Part shown: piece by piece, positions 9,513 through 18,493 of the stretch
Position numbering within the stretch: position 1 is the stretch's first letter
Layout: every line of letters starts with the position of its first letter
Origin: Reyranella sp.
Lineage (GTDB): Bacteria; Pseudomonadota; Alphaproteobacteria; Reyranellales; Reyranellaceae
Reading direction: 5' to 3'
Assembly: GCF_004297405.1 (NCBI RefSeq)
Contig: NZ_SCVC01000023.1
Span: 1-64,000, forward strand
DNA: 64,000 nucleotides
The notes under the pieces: generated by a model
Told to the model about the DNA's origin: nothing
What the model saw: the letters and a program-made list of their open reading frames with translations, nothing else
The model's database searches: none
Program-made: the position numbers and the translations under genes

Positions 9513-9528
9513 GTCACATTGTTATCAC
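9513..9528. promoter_or_regulatory. Possible operator: two TCAC half-sites 11 bp apart
   Basis: Between the divergent flippase and beta-helix genes, GTCACA (9513-9518) is followed 11 bp later by ATCAC (9524-9528). Read on the minus strand this is GTGAT then TGTGAC in the same phase as the direct repeat at 26079-26095. Tandem half-sites one helical turn apart suit OmpR-family regulators. The assignment is speculative. Confidence 0.3.
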
Positions 9529-9580
9529 CTCGCGCCTTGCGCGGCTGGGCGACACTGCAAGCCCCTCGCATGGAGGCCCG

Positions 9581-10648
9581 ATGTCGACAAGGCGGAAGCT
9601 TCTCGCGGGCGCAACGGCGGCGCTGTCTTTGCAACTGGCCACGTCGCGGGTGACCGCCCAGCAATGGTCGCGAGCCCCGGTGATAGTGCCGCCTCACCCG
9701 GATCCCGCTGACTTCGAGGCAGCCTTGCGTGCGAAGTTCGCAACCGGGGACATGCTCAATTGGACTGGCGGCAATGTGCGGCTGAGACGTCCGATCGCAA
9801 TTGACGTCACCACGAATATGCTAGGGCCGGGTGTCGACTTGAACGGCGCCAAGCTCATTGCCGATTTCGATGACCCGCGGCAGAACGCGATCACTATTCG
9901 CATTCCGGCTACTGCGAGCAAAGTCTCCTTGCGCGGTATGAAGTTCTGCAACGGCGTAATCGTTGCCGGAAGTCCAGCGCAGGACGCGATCGCTCTCATT
10001 TGCGCGACCAATCAGAGCTGGATCTACAGCTGGAAGTTCATGAACCTCGACGTCGGGGGCTTCGCGAGAGACGGGTTGTCCTTCAATGGCAGCGTCTTCG
10101 AAGGCGAATGCCATGCCGTGACGTGTGCCGACAACGGCCGCAATGGCATGACCTTCCGCAACGACGGGCCAAGGGATGACCTGGGCATCGTGTCGGCCAT
10201 CTCCATCTTCGGCGGCCAGCTCCGCACGAATGGCAACGCGGGCATAGAGACCCAAAGCGTCATCCCTTACGAAGAGCCCCGCGATCTCAATATCTCCCAG
10301 ACCTATTTCGTCGAGAACAAGGGGCCGGGCCTTCACGCGACTGCAGGTCTTTCAATGGCTATGGGGTGCGGTTTCGAGAACAACGGCGAATGCGGGATCA
10401 AGTTGATGAACGAGGGCCGGCTCTATGCGTGCCGCGCCAGCACGTACGGCACACAACCATATTTGGTTGAGGCATATCTCAATGACGGTGACCTCCTTTT
10501 GGACGGCTGTCGCGTCGAGGGCTATAGCGGGTTCGAGAACAAAATGAAGCTGGCGAAGATCTCTGGTAAGGGCCTGGTGAGCATGAGGTTCTCGGGCGAT
10601 CGCTCGAACCTCGACCTTTCAGGCAACATCGACGTCAAGACGACGTAG
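9581..10648 (+). CDS. Exported right-handed beta-helix protein
   Basis: A 355-residue protein with a Tat-like signal (STRRKLLAGATAALSLQLA, cleavage probably after VTAQ near residue 27). The rest shows short repeating beta-strand coils with N and G turns (SFNGSVFEGE, TFRNDGPRDD, YFVENKGPG, GFENNGECG), as in parallel beta-helix carbohydrate lyases, epimerases and tailspike-like folds. No catalytic motif of a named family was recognised. A GGAGG site at 9572-9576 precedes the ATG. Its position among polysaccharide genes suggests action on, or binding to, the polymer; that is inference. Confidence 0.7.
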   Translation: MSTRRKLLAGATAALSLQLATSRVTAQQWSRAPVIVPPHPDPADFEAALRAKFATGDMLNWTGGNVRLRRPIAIDVTTNMLGPGVDLNGAKLIADFDDPRQNAITIRIPATASKVSLRGMKFCNGVIVAGSPAQDAIALICATNQSWIYSWKFMNLDVGGFARDGLSFNGSVFEGECHAVTCADNGRNGMTFRNDGPRDDLGIVSAISIFGGQLRTNGNAGIETQSVIPYEEPRDLNISQTYFVENKGPGLHATAGLSMAMGCGFENNGECGIKLMNEGRLYACRASTYGTQPYLVEAYLNDGDLLLDGCRVEGYSGFENKMKLAKISGKGLVSMRFSGDRSNLDLSGNIDVKTT

Positions 10649-10910
10649 CTGCGCGGATCGAGTGGACGGCTATCTACGTTCGTGCGCGCCTGGCCTGCGA
10701 CAATCGCCGTCTTTTCGGCCGATCTTCCTTCTCAAACTGGTCACAGCGAATTTGGCAATGTGATGGTACCAAAAGAAATGATTTGACGACGGGCTCGGAC
10801 AAATCTCGGGAGGAAAAAGCGCTTCACCATTCGACTACGAACGCGGCCTATCTCGCGACCAAAGCAATAGCTTTTCGGTGTCGACAGGTCGTCGGAAGGG
10901 GACTTTGCAC

Positions 10911-11693
10911 ATGAAGGCGCCGCTTGATGAAGGTCAGGAGAATCAGCTGCGTCGCGGTGCCATACAGGTCGTCGCCGTTGAAGACGATGCTCTATTTCGC
11001 GAGTTGATTGCCAACGAACTGGCAGCGCAGGGTTTCGCTGTCTCGATCTACCCGGATGCGGAATCGCTTCTCGAGGCTCCGGAGGTCGCGGCGGCGGCGG
11101 ATGCCATCGTTCTCAACTGGCAACTTCCCGGCTTGTCGGGAACCGAACTGCTCGGAGAGTTGAGAAGGCGCGGCATCGACAGGCCTGTCGTGTTTCTGAC
11201 GGGGCGACCGTTGGTGGCAAACGAGCTGCGGGCGTTCGCGGCCGGCGCCCTGGACTATATCGACAAGGCACGCGGCTTCGGAATTCTCGCCCGACGCCTG
11301 CGCATCATCACCAACGACGCGCCCGGCGAACGCGCCCAGCGCCGGCTGCAGAGATTCGGAAAGCTCGTTTTGAATCCGGTCGAAAGCCGCGCGACATGGG
11401 ACGATGCCGATGCAAGGCTGACGCTGGGCGAGTTCTCCCTGGTTCAGCTTCTCGTCGAAAGGTCCCCCAGATACGTGACCCATCGCGAAATATATGATCA
11501 CATCCGTTATCCGGGCTTTATCAGTGGGAGTAGCGAGCAAGGCTATCGGGTGAATGTGCGTTCCGCGGTGCGCCGTATCCGCGCGAAGTTCTGCTCTTGC
11601 GACCGCCTGTTCTCGTCCATCGAGACCCATAGAACGTTGGGTTATCGCTGGCGTGATGACGGAGACAACCCCGCGGCCCCAGAGGTGAGGTAG
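10911..11693 (+). CDS. Winged-helix response regulator with Asn in place of the phospho-acceptor Asp
   Basis: A 260-residue OmpR-type regulator with receiver domain at residues ~18-130 and winged-helix DNA-binding domain at ~150-250. The acidic pocket VEDD (24-27), Thr97 (VVFLTGRP) and Lys119 (YIDKARG) are kept, but the expected phospho-acceptor is Asn69 (IVLNWQLPG; codon AAC at 11115-11117). It is closely related to the canonical regulator at 26398, which has Asp there. ATG 10911 follows GGAAGGGGA; a GTG at 10878 is less likely. No kinase is adjacent. It probably works without Asp phosphorylation, or mimics one state. Confidence 0.88.
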   Translation: MKAPLDEGQENQLRRGAIQVVAVEDDALFRELIANELAAQGFAVSIYPDAESLLEAPEVAAAADAIVLNWQLPGLSGTELLGELRRRGIDRPVVFLTGRPLVANELRAFAAGALDYIDKARGFGILARRLRIITNDAPGERAQRRLQRFGKLVLNPVESRATWDDADARLTLGEFSLVQLLVERSPRYVTHREIYDHIRYPGFISGSSEQGYRVNVRSAVRRIRAKFCSCDRLFSSIETHRTLGYRWRDDGDNPAAPEVR

Positions 11694-11917
11694 GTGCCGA
11701 GTTTAAATCTGCGGCGGCCTACGGCGAGGAGGCCGAGATTCACGGTGGTTCTGCGTCGGTCAAGACCGAGTTAAGTCCGGTTCGATAACGTCACTACCAA
11801 TGTCGGCGCTCGCCTTCGAAACCTAAGCAAGCTCGTCCAAGCAACTGCAATCGGCTAGGAGTTTGGGGTGGCGTCAACGACGAAGGCTTTTGCGCGCTCA
11901 TCCTCGGAGCGAAACGA

Positions 11918-13657
11918 TCAAGACGGCCTTTCGAGGCTTTTTGAAGTGCTGGCACGTTCGTTGAGGAGGGGTACGATGCTGTCGAGGACGAGTGACAGAT
12001 CGGCCGGCTGTGTCTTTCCCGGCTGGGACCGCCCAAGCAGGATCCAACTCGGCGTTGTCGCGACACTGTGGAAGTGATGAGTGAGGTGGCTCCTGTAGTA
12101 GCGCACCAACGCCATCGTCCAGTCGATGTTCGTCGGTATTCTCGGGATGAGAACATAATCGACGTCGGAGAGATACTCTGCAGGCGGGCGCAGCGGTGCC
12201 GTCCACTCGGACCACAAGTTGGCGCCGCGCGCCGGGGGCAGACCGAGCATGAAAGGAAGCGGGTTGATCGTTTCGAGCAGCGCGATCCGGCCCGGCGAGC
12301 GCTGCTCGCCGGCTCGATTGCTGCCGAACAGGTCGGCTGCTTCCAGCAGAAGTGCGACGTATCCGTACTGAGAGTAGTTGTAACGCAGCGGCCCCACATG
12401 GACCTGCCGAGGATGTTCGATAAGGTTGGGGGCGAACGCACCGCGTTCGCCGGCCGGCACGGCCAACCCACGCAGGTTTGTCCGGTCAACGACGTACAAG
12501 CCTCGCGGGTTATTGGCCGCTGCGAAATAACCGCCAAGGGTCACCACTGACGTAGCGATCGAGAATGCGGGAAAAACGAGCAGTGTCGACAGGAGTACAA
12601 CCAAACTACCGTGCCGTAGCGAGGCAAAACGCGTTCGAAAGAAGTCGTAGAGCGCCAGGACGATTACAATGGTCGAGGGCAGCCCGGCGGTTTGTGAGTT
12701 CTGCGACAGCAGCACCAGCGCCATGCCAAACAGGAAGGCGAGGGAGAGGGGGAACCCAAACGGTGCCTGGCCTGTCCACCACATGACAAAGGCAGCCACC
12801 ACGCAGGCAATGTAAGGCACATACTCGCCACTGGCGGCAGCAAAATACCGTAGGTGCATTGACAGGTAGCTGCGCACCGCCCCGTCTTTGGCGGCATCCA
12901 GTATGTCGACGAGATACGGATGATTGAAGGGCGCGAGAGCAATTGCGACGACGAAGATTCCGACGCAAGACCAGCCAAGCCATTGCCGACGAATGCGAGG
13001 CTGGATCAGGATGGCGAAGGCCACCGTGGCCAGCCCTGCCGCGAAGTAGGTGATCTTGAGATAGAACATCGCCACGAGCAGCAGAGCCGCCAACACCATG
13101 TCGACCCAGTCGCCGCTGCGTCGCTGAGGCGGTACGAACAAGATCAATGCCAGAATGCTGAATGCGCTCCAGCAGTACCGGTTGTACGACATGGCAAACG
13201 TGTATTCGAACTGCTTGTCCCCGACATTGACTGGCACGAGTGCCAGCAGACAGACGAAGATCACGAATATTGCCGCCGGTAGCAGTGGAAGACGCCGCCA
13301 GGAGGCCAGGATGGAGACTGCGAACAGGAACGAGACGACGATCGCTACATTGACCAGAAAGGCAAACGGACTAAGTCCCAGCAGATGGAACCCGATCGCT
13401 GTCAGAATGAAATTGAGTTGGCCGACCGGTTCATGAAAGTCGATGTGGGCCGTCTGCCCAGAATACAGGTGCCACGCACCGGACAGGTTGAAGAGGAAGT
13501 CCCATGTCATCGCCGTCGAGAGGATGTGGGCGGGCGACATCAGCGCCCAGGTCGCAACCAGCACCGGCAGGCCGGCGATCACAACCAGCGCCAACGCCGA
13601 CGCTGGGGCCTCGACAAGCGACCGCGTGATCAGCCGTTTTGCGTCATCACCGAACAA
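11918..13657 (-). CDS. Large polytopic membrane protein, possible GT-C-type glycosyltransferase
   Basis: A 579-residue protein with roughly 10-11 hydrophobic segments over residues 15-400 and a soluble C-terminal part of about 170 residues. The first extracytoplasmic loop (TWDFLFNLSGAWHLYSG then HIDFHEPVGQLNF) holds acidic residues where GT-C lipid-linked sugar transferases have catalytic ones. No named family is clear. The frame begins with TTG at 13657; no ATG or GTG occurs between this codon and the upstream stop at about 13694, so the start is uncertain. Context favours polysaccharide assembly; a polymerase or ligase is the alternative. Confidence 0.7.
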   Translation of the reverse strand: MFGDDAKRLITRSLVEAPASALALVVIAGLPVLVATWALMSPAHILSTAMTWDFLFNLSGAWHLYSGQTAHIDFHEPVGQLNFILTAIGFHLLGLSPFAFLVNVAIVVSFLFAVSILASWRRLPLLPAAIFVIFVCLLALVPVNVGDKQFEYTFAMSYNRYCWSAFSILALILFVPPQRRSGDWVDMVLAALLLVAMFYLKITYFAAGLATVAFAILIQPRIRRQWLGWSCVGIFVVAIALAPFNHPYLVDILDAAKDGAVRSYLSMHLRYFAAASGEYVPYIACVVAAFVMWWTGQAPFGFPLSLAFLFGMALVLLSQNSQTAGLPSTIVIVLALYDFFRTRFASLRHGSLVVLLSTLLVFPAFSIATSVVTLGGYFAAANNPRGLYVVDRTNLRGLAVPAGERGAFAPNLIEHPRQVHVGPLRYNYSQYGYVALLLEAADLFGSNRAGEQRSPGRIALLETINPLPFMLGLPPARGANLWSEWTAPLRPPAEYLSDVDYVLIPRIPTNIDWTMALVRYYRSHLTHHFHSVATTPSWILLGRSQPGKTQPADLSLVLDSIVPLLNERASTSKSLERPS

Positions 13658-13807
13658 GGTTCGAGTGCCCCCAATAAGCGAGCCGTCGCATGCTCAATGA
13701 TGAGCACGGCCTTCCTTCGCCCTGCCTAACAGTCTGCGAGGCGGGCCGGGTGTGGCAAAACCGTGAAGAAGGTCGAAGCCGCAGCCTCGCTTTGATGAAC
13801 TGCCGAC

Positions 13808-15940
13808 TCAGCGTGGCGCGTCGGTACCGGCTTCGCTGGCCCCGTCGGCGAGAGCTGACCGAAGAGCATTGATATCGTACGGCTTGCGCAAGATCGGGAA
13901 TCCCTCGTTGGCTGCTGCTTGCGCCTGGTCGCTGTAGCCAGTCGCCAGAATGACCCTGACTGCATCGCCCTGCTCTCGTCGGATTTCCCGTGCAAGGTCC
14001 AGTCCGCTGGCACCGCCTGGCATGACGATATCTGAGAGAACGATATCGATTTCCTCGACGCCGTTGTTCAGCACCGTCCGAGCCGAGGCGACGTCGCATG
14101 CCACACGGACGCTGTGGCCGAGTTCCTCCAAAAGACCACGGGTCACCTCCGCGACGGCAGAATTGTCTTCGACAAGCAGCACCCGCCATCGCTTCTGCCG
14201 TTCCTTCGGCTCTTCGGCCGTGAGTCGGGATTGCGACTCAGCCTTGGCCTCATCCAAGGCCCGCGGGAGATACAGGGTGACAGTGGTCCCGTGACCTGGT
14301 TCGCTTGTGACGGCAGCTGTGCCGCCGGCTTGCGTTGCAAAGCCATAGACCTGGGAAAGACCAAGGCCGGTCCCTTTACCCACCTCTTTGGTCGTGAAAA
14401 AGGGCTCGAAGATGTGGCCCAGTACTTCGGGAGGGATGCCGCTGCCGGTGTCTGTCACGGCGACGGCGACGAAATCGCCGACGATCCCGAGCGGGTCGTC
14501 AGGGGGCACAACCACGTTTTTGGCAGAAAGCTGAAGGAGCCCGCCGTCGTTCATCGCATCGCGAGCGTTGACGGCGAGATTGAGCAGGGCAAGCTCGAAT
14601 TCGCTGAAATCGACATATACTGGCCAAGTCTCTTCATCCATGTCGACCGAAATGGAGATATCGCCTCGTAGGCTGGACTGCAGCATTGCCTGCACTGCCG
14701 GCAATCGCTCCGTGAGATCGACTACCTTTGCCTCATGAGTCTGACGACGCGAGAATGCCAAAAGCTGCCGGATGAGGTCGCTGCCATGCTGGACGGCGAT
14801 GCCAATAGCGTCGAGGGCCTGACGCGTGCGTGATTCCTCGACCACGATGCGCCGCAGACGCTCCGCGTTGCCGCTTACAATCATAAGGAGATTGTTGAAA
14901 TCGTGCGCTACGCCGCCTGTTAGCTGACCAATGGCTTCCAGTCTTTGGGCGTGCTTCAACGCGGCTTCGGCGGCCTCGCGGCGCGCTACTTCTTGCTCGA
15001 AGCGTTCAGCGCGGCGCAGCGCATAGAGTGCGAGGCCGAACATGACAAAAGCGGCGGGCAGCCCGACGATGAGGCGTACGAGAATGGCGGTACGGAACTG
15101 ATCGGCGATGGCGTCGGTGTCGAGTCCAGCGGCTACGAAAACGGGGAAGCCCGGCACCTGACGATAGCCAACCCGGCGCTCGACGCCATCGATCTGGGAG
15201 ACCACGGTGAACTGCCCACCTTCGGGTTGGGTGCGAATGGCCGCGATCAGCGTACTGCTTGAGGTTGGCTGGTCTTCCCTCGTTTCTGGATAGCGTACCA
15301 GAACTGAGCCATCGGTCCGAAGGAGCGTGAAAACATCATTGCCGCGGGCGAGCTTGCGATAGAATTCCCCAAAATGATCGGGCCTCATCGTAATCGCTAT
15401 GACGCCTTCGAAGGTGTTGGATTGAGTGCCCTCTCGGCGCCCACTGACCACGAAAACGCGCAGCGAACCAACGCGCGCGCGAACCCGCTCGGCGACAAAG
15501 GTGCCAGCATGCCCCTTCCGCAATGCATCGAAGTAGCTTCGGTCGGAGTTGTCGAACCCCCGGGGGGCGGGAAGAATGGTGCTCGACAACAAAGGGTGGC
15601 CGTCGCGGTCGAACACCCAAATGGACTCGATCTGGGGTAGGTCCTGCTGGATGCGGTTGAGCCGAAGATGGAGGTCGGCCTCCCTGTGCTGGATGTCGCG
15701 GTCTGAAAGCCCGCGCACCACCTCGTTCGTTTCCGCTATGGCGCGCTCCACTGTCTGGAACGCCTTCAATGTGTGTTCCTGAAGGATGTCCAGCGATCGT
15801 TCGATGCGCTCGCCGGCCTGTAAATCGAGGTCGCGATGGGTCTCCCAGGTCGAGTAGGCAAAGAGGACACCCGGCACGAATAGGCTCAGCACGACAATCA
15901 AGCGCAATGGCCAGAAAAGGCTGGTCTTGGCGGGGCTCAC
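13808..15940 (-). CDS. Hybrid sensor histidine kinase with Cache sensor and receiver domain
   Basis: A 710-residue membrane kinase. Order: membrane segment (12-29), periplasmic double-Cache-like sensor (~40-280, with FDNSDRSYFDALRKG), second membrane segment (288-307), HisKA with phospho-His in GGVAHDFNNLL (His346), HATPase with LLNLAVNARDAM and glycine boxes DTGSGI and GKGTGLGLSQVYG, then a C-terminal receiver (~590-705) with phospho-Asp in VLSDIVMPGG and Lys in ILRKPYD. Start is GTG. This is the architecture of orphan soluble-ligand sensors. No regulator is adjacent; a phosphotransfer partner or the stand-alone receiver at 23924 is possible. Confidence 0.93.
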   Translation of the reverse strand: MSPAKTSLFWPLRLIVVLSLFVPGVLFAYSTWETHRDLDLQAGERIERSLDILQEHTLKAFQTVERAIAETNEVVRGLSDRDIQHREADLHLRLNRIQQDLPQIESIWVFDRDGHPLLSSTILPAPRGFDNSDRSYFDALRKGHAGTFVAERVRARVGSLRVFVVSGRREGTQSNTFEGVIAITMRPDHFGEFYRKLARGNDVFTLLRTDGSVLVRYPETREDQPTSSSTLIAAIRTQPEGGQFTVVSQIDGVERRVGYRQVPGFPVFVAAGLDTDAIADQFRTAILVRLIVGLPAAFVMFGLALYALRRAERFEQEVARREAAEAALKHAQRLEAIGQLTGGVAHDFNNLLMIVSGNAERLRRIVVEESRTRQALDAIGIAVQHGSDLIRQLLAFSRRQTHEAKVVDLTERLPAVQAMLQSSLRGDISISVDMDEETWPVYVDFSEFELALLNLAVNARDAMNDGGLLQLSAKNVVVPPDDPLGIVGDFVAVAVTDTGSGIPPEVLGHIFEPFFTTKEVGKGTGLGLSQVYGFATQAGGTAAVTSEPGHGTTVTLYLPRALDEAKAESQSRLTAEEPKERQKRWRVLLVEDNSAVAEVTRGLLEELGHSVRVACDVASARTVLNNGVEEIDIVLSDIVMPGGASGLDLAREIRREQGDAVRVILATGYSDQAQAAANEGFPILRKPYDINALRSALADGASEAGTDAPR

Positions 15941-16197
15941 AACTAGGAGTTAGCCATATTACTTCCTGTGCCGCTATAGCGTGCGGAGTGGATTTATGTT
16001 GCGCCCGACGACCGGCATTACAGCAGGGGCTTGATGGCTACCCGAGAGGGCATCGACGATAGGCTTATGCAATCGGTGATATCAGCGCCTCGTCACGACC
16101 GCGGTGCCGGCGGCCTGCCTACCTACGTGCCGAATTGGCGCGAGGCGCTCTTCTATGGGCGTTTCGGCGAGGTCGAAGTACATCTGGTTGAGTTCCC

Positions 16198-16749
16198 TTG
16201 CCGATGGGGCGCCAAAGGTTTCCGGGGATCGACGTACGAGTCGAACAAATCGCACTTTACGATGAAGTCGGCTCCGTCGAACTGATAACGTCGGCGATAG
16301 ACGCTGACGCGGCATTGGGTTCTTCAAGCAGCCTGCGTCGCGACTCCGCATCTTACGCTACCTGCCACGCCGCGAAGGTTCCCATGGCGCCGCTCGACTC
16401 CGTCTATCGTGGTCACACTGGATTCATCAAAATAGGTGTCGCGGGTCGCGAACGGGCAATCCTAGATGGGGCTGTGCACACGATCCGTCGTTGCCGACCC
16501 CGTCTGCTGGTGAGGATCGATGACCAGGGACTGGAGGGTGCGCTCGCGTTCACCTGCGCCTACTTCAACCGGCTGGGCTATACGGGCCACTTCATGCACC
16601 AAGGTCGGCTCGAGCCGATGGCCTCCTTTTGCCGAGAGCGCACGCAGCGCGCTGCCGCGGGCGCTCCTGTCTACAACTTCATCTTCCTGCCGCCTGACGA
16701 GCCCATCAGCACGATCCGTCGCATCTCAGACCGGCTCGCCACGCTCTGA
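16198..16749 (+). pseudogene. Truncated FkbM-family methyltransferase remnant
   Basis: About 183 codons match the C-terminal two-thirds of FkbM SAM-dependent methyltransferases: VEQIALYDEVGSVELI, then LDSVYRGHTGFIKIGVAGRERAILDGA and CRPRLLVRIDD. In intact members the central block reads close to KIDVEG.E; here the Asp and Glu are Gly and Ala. The SAM-binding N-terminus is missing, and the frame is closed by a TGA at 16189-16191. The only in-frame start is TTG 16198. This is best read as a decayed gene of the polysaccharide island. An open frame from 16031 to 16285 in another phase has no recognised match. Confidence 0.6.
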
Positions 16750-17211
16750 CTCGCTACGAGCCCGGTCATCCTGATGAGACCGGCAGTGGCCGAAGCTGCG
16801 CCGGTGATGCTGGCAAGCGCACGACCCCTAGCAGCCCTTTGAGCTACCCTTCGTGCCCAGTTGTGCTTCGAAGGCAATGTACGAGAAGTATTGGAGCCCG
16901 TTCGATGGCCCCAATACCTTCCCGCTCTCCCATAGGAGCGCTCCTGCCTGACTCCGGCTTCTTGTTGGGTGCCCGGTCACGGCCTCTCCGCGTATCCGGA
17001 ACGCCACTTGATTTTGATGCTGCACAGAAAGTGCAGTCGAGGGGTGTGATCAGATCTAGATATCGGGTGCCCAGCGATACAGTGCTGCGGTCACGGAAGG
17101 AGATGCTGTCGAACACAATTGAACGCAAACAAGGCGGCGAAGACCGCTTCCCGATGTGCCTTCACTAACAATCGATCCTTCCAGCGCTCTGCCACACAAC
17201 CCGACCGCGCG
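16750..17211. other. Gap with no confident gene
   Basis: About 460 bases between the FkbM remnant and the GT2 gene. Two overlapping minus-strand frames (16844-17128 and 16828-17025) have protein-like stretches such as VSLGTRYLDLITPLDC and LQYFSYIAFEAQLGTKG that might join by a frameshift into one decayed gene. Neither has a recognised family or a ribosome-binding site, so none is called. Confidence 0.3.
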
Positions 17212-18267
17212 CTAGAGTTGTCGGCGGCTCTGCGTCCACGCCTGGTTCGGCCAGGTTCGCGCGACGGTCGGGATTCTGCCTCGATACGGCTGGCCCGCGG
17301 CGCGTGTGTCCACCTTAGGCCGTTCCACGTCGAGGCCATTCGCACCGCGCCAGAAGATCTCCCGCACCAGATATTGCGGCTTGCGGTTGACCGCCAGGAA
17401 CATACGGCCGAGATACTCGCCGATCATTCCCAGAACGACGAGCTGCACACCCGTCAGCACGAGCACAGCGACCATCAACGAGGCCCAGCCTTGCGGCGCC
17501 TTGTCGGAGATGATTGCTTCGATGATGGTGAACGCCGCAGCCAAAGTGCCAAGTCCACCGACCCCCAGGCCCAGTAAGGTCGCCAGCCTGAGCGGCATCA
17601 CCGAAAAGTTGAGAAACATTGCCAACCAGAGCCGGACCAGGCGCCGCAGCGTGTAGTTGGAATGGCCTTCAGCGCGAGGCAGGTGGCTGACCTGCATGCG
17701 GCCGACATTCTGTGTGACTTGGAAGACCAGGCCGTCAATGTAGGGGTAGGGGCCCTCATAAGTGGCTGTAATGCGCTCCCGCACGAAGCCGGAGATGCAG
17801 CGGAAGCTGGAAAGATAAAGACCCGGGGGCTTGTCGATTAGTCGATCGGCGCACCAGTTCGTGAATCGGCTGCCAATGTTGCGCCACGCCGCGTGTTCCT
17901 TCTTCTCGTAATAGGTGTAGACGGCGTCGTATTTTCCGTCGCGGGCGTGCTCGAACAGGCGGCGCACCTCTTCGGGTGGATTTTGAAGGTCGTCATCCAT
18001 CGTGATGACGTAGTCTCCACGCGCTCGTGACAGGCCAGCCATCACGGCATTATGCTCGCCAAAGTTGCGGCTGAGACTGAGGACGGTCACTGGCGCTCCA
18101 GGTGCGACGGCCAGCATCTTGCAGACGTCCAGGCTATTGTCAGGGCTCCCGTCGACCACCAACACGATCTCGAGTCCACCCTCGATCTCGAGGGCACGCA
18201 GCGCGCGGACGAGATCCCCGATAGTCGCCGCACCGTTATAGACCGGCACGACTACGGATAGTGCCAT
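17212..18267 (-). CDS. GtrB/DPM1-like family 2 glycosyltransferase with C-terminal membrane helices
   Basis: A 351-residue enzyme predicted to move a sugar from a nucleotide donor to undecaprenyl phosphate. It starts with SVVVPVYNGAATI, has the metal motif MDDDLQNPPEE at residues ~90-100 and SRNFGEHNAVMAGL at 66-79, and ends with two hydrophobic segments (~228-262 and 270-300) followed by a Y-L-G-R-containing tail, the usual plan for GtrB-like enzymes. ATG 18267 puts the first beta-strand at the N-terminus; extension to 18495 gives unconvincing sequence. Divergent from the coiled-coil gene at 18494. It resembles the GT2 at 50136. Confidence 0.9.
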   Translation of the reverse strand: MALSVVVPVYNGAATIGDLVRALRALEIEGGLEIVLVVDGSPDNSLDVCKMLAVAPGAPVTVLSLSRNFGEHNAVMAGLSRARGDYVITMDDDLQNPPEEVRRLFEHARDGKYDAVYTYYEKKEHAAWRNIGSRFTNWCADRLIDKPPGLYLSSFRCISGFVRERITATYEGPYPYIDGLVFQVTQNVGRMQVSHLPRAEGHSNYTLRRLVRLWLAMFLNFSVMPLRLATLLGLGVGGLGTLAAAFTIIEAIISDKAPQGWASLMVAVLVLTGVQLVVLGMIGEYLGRMFLAVNRKPQYLVREIFWRGANGLDVERPKVDTRAAGQPYRGRIPTVARTWPNQAWTQSRRQL

Positions 18268-18400
18268 GCTGTGCAACCTGCTCCTCCCCTTGTGGAACTG
18301 GAGCAGGTGACCGAGTGGTGCTCCAAGGATGATTGCTACCCTTGTGCAATCGAGATCGGCCGCAATCGTTCGGTGATCTTCGAGATTGCGTCGACCCAAT

Positions 18401-18411
18401 GTTGTCACAAC
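18401..18411. promoter_or_regulatory. Short palindrome GTTGTCACAAC in a divergent promoter region
   Basis: The 11-base palindrome (5-bp arms around C) lies midway between the divergent GT2 and coiled-coil genes. It shares GTTGTCAC with both arms of the inverted repeat at 24460-24480. It may be a binding site of one of the island regulators; this is inference only. Confidence 0.3.
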
Positions 18412-18493
18412 GCGGCACGGACCATTGGCATTAGGGTCAAAAACCACCTTCGTTGGTGGGGCCCGTGTGCAGATGGTTGGACGGAGCAGATCC

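Noticed and set aside
16839..17168. Plus-strand 109-codon frame in the gap after the FkbM remnant
   Set aside because: No ribosome-binding site, no family resemblance, and overlapping frames are equally open.
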